Translations under genes and position numbers: made by a program | The notes under the pieces: model-generated | The model's input: only the letters and a program-made list of their open reading frames with translations | What the model was told of the DNA's origin: nothing | Databases searched by the model: none | Part shown: positions 6,535-7,091 of the stretch, in pieces | How positions within the stretch are numbered: the first letter of the stretch is position 1 | How the letters are laid out: the number at the start of each line of letters is the position of its first letter | Assembly (NCBI GenBank): GCA_023417165.1 | Contig: JAEZGD010000501.1 | Coordinates: 1-7,091, forward strand | Source: Planctomycetota bacterium | Lineage (GTDB): Bacteria; Planctomycetota; Planctomycetia; Pirellulales; Pirellulaceae | Length of the DNA stretch: 7,091 nt | Direction of reading: 5' to 3'

Positions 6535-6801
6535 ACGAAAGGTTGTACCGCTCGCGCTGGCCAACGGCAACCCGCCCGGTCTATGGTACGTGCAGCGTTG
6601 GGGATCGTCATTCCGGCGCGATGACCACGCAATTTTAACGAAATGGCAGCTCTTATTCGCAACAACACTAGTTCTGCAAATTCATTGGGTCGCCGCAAGA
6701 CACGTGGAAAGAAGCGCTTCCCTCGGCATGCTGCACCCGGCATAAGCGGTCGCCGCATCCAAGCGTTGGCATGTGACCGTGATAAAACCAGCCGCCGGGG
6801 C

Positions 6802-6829
6802 CTGTTCTGGGCGTCCAGCGACGTATAAT
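6802..6829 (+). promoter_or_regulatory. Candidate sigma-70-type promoter for the rightward gene
   Basis: A perfect TATAAT hexamer lies at 6824-6829. The best upstream partner is CTGTTC at 6802-6807 with a 16-base spacer, a poor match to TTGACA. Transcription would start near 6836 and give a leader of about 70 bases before the ATG at 6906. The -10 match and its position between divergent genes support the call; the weak -35 keeps it tentative. Confidence 0.4.
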
Positions 6830-6895
6830 TCCGTAGCATCCATGGCGGTAACGTCGGCGCGAGCCGCAACGTCGACAATGGGTGTCGCTACGCAC

Positions 6896-6899
6896 AGGA
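6896..6899 (+). promoter_or_regulatory. Ribosome binding site AGGA for the gene at 6906
   Basis: AGGA lies six bases before the ATG at 6906. It is the clearest Shine-Dalgarno match of any gene start in the window and decides this start. Confidence 0.6.
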
Positions 6900-6905
6900 C
6901 GCGAT

Positions 6906-7091
6906 ATGGCCCGCATCTTGCCCCTCTCCACCGATGCCTTGCCACCAGCGCAATTGCGTACTGCAATGCCTGACGCAATCTTTGCACTGCGTGGCTATAA
7001 CGTCGCCAATCTGGGGCGCAGCGGCGAGCTGCTGGCCTGCCCGCCATACTCCGAAATCGTCGAGAAACACCTGCGCGAAGCAGGGCTAATC
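6906..7091 (+). CDS. N-terminal fragment of a possible ACP S-malonyltransferase/acyltransferase-like protein (3'-truncated)
   Basis: The frame opens at ATG 6906 behind an AGGA site and stays open for 62 codons to the window edge. The segment FALRGYNVANLGRSGELL (26-43), followed by PPYSEIVEKHLREAG, aligns by eye with the start of acyltransferase domains (FPGQGSQ..GMGREL...P.F......). The GQGSQ motif, whose Gln helps form the oxyanion hole in FabD-type enzymes, would be replaced by RGYNV here. I recall planctomycete proteins annotated as ACP S-malonyltransferase with a similar RGYN-NLGR start, which is the basis for the name. The catalytic GHSxG motif would lie beyond the window, so the activity cannot be judged. 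No signal peptide is seen. It is divergent from the H4MPT operon and need not be related to it. Confidence 0.6.
   Translation, partial: MARILPLSTDALPPAQLRTAMPDAIFALRGYNVANLGRSGELLACPPYSEIVEKHLREAGLI

Larger units (their letters stand above)
6535..6905. other. Divergent intergenic region, 371 bases
   Basis: This region separates the minus-strand operon from the rightward acyltransferase-like gene and should hold promoters for both. It is less GC-rich in its middle (about 6625-6690) than the flanking genes. The short open frames inside it have no ribosome binding site or recognisable motifs. A 10-base direct repeat GGTCGCCGCA occurs at 6688-6697 and 6748-6757, which may be chance. On the minus strand a TAAAAT (6637-6632) with TTGCGA 19 bases upstream (6662-6657) is a weak candidate promoter for the operon. 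I see no tRNA, riboswitch or strong palindrome. Confidence 0.5.

Noticed and set aside
6688..6757. Direct repeat GGTCGCCGCA, two copies 60 bases apart
   Set aside because: Ten GC-rich bases can recur by chance in this composition; no third copy or symmetry supports an operator.
6643..6828. 61-codon plus-strand open frame in the divergent intergenic region
   Set aside because: It has no ribosome binding site, a basic low-information composition, and overlaps the candidate promoter.
1..7091. CRISPR array, insertion sequence, tRNA or rRNA
   Set aside because: No regularly spaced repeats, transposase motifs, terminal inverted repeats or RNA gene signatures were seen beyond the hairpin pair at 536-601.

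Overview
The window looks like chromosomal DNA of a planctomycete, probably of the Pirellulales type. It is GC-rich and gene-dense, has few clear Shine-Dalgarno sites, and carries a set of tetrahydromethanopterin (H4MPT) biosynthesis genes that among bacteria is known mainly from methylotrophic proteobacteria and planctomycetes. This placement is an inference from gene content, since no rRNA or other marker is present.

Layout. Positions 2-526 (+) hold the 3' part of a gene I cannot name firmly; it may be the C-terminal domain of a longer protein. Positions 536-601 hold two related hairpins in inverted orientation with GTAG heads, a REP/BIME-like element that also supplies the stop codon of the convergent gene. 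From 6534 down to 598 six genes run on the minus strand with short gaps, as one probable operon. In transcription order they are an SDR-family protein with a degenerate active site, a dihydropteroate-synthase-like protein (DUF6513), pabB, pabA, a DUF447 protein and beta-RFAP synthase. Positions 6535-6905 are a divergent intergenic region with a perfect TATAAT hexamer for the rightward gene. From 6906 (+) the first 62 codons of an acyltransferase-like gene run off the window.

How the genes work together. PabA and PabB turn chorismate and glutamine into aminodeoxychorismate, the precursor of p-aminobenzoate (pABA). Beta-RFAP synthase condenses pABA with PRPP, which commits it to methanopterin rather than folate. 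The DUF6513 protein is the candidate for joining a pterin to the arylamine product. DUF447 is a conserved companion of unproven role. The cluster therefore reads as a pABA-to-dihydromethanopterin-precursor module with its own pABA supply. The aminodeoxychorismate lyase (PabC) and the later genes of the pathway and of C1 transfer are not in the window. The leading SDR gene is the least explained member: its YxxxK tyrosine is Phe and other tetrad positions also deviate.
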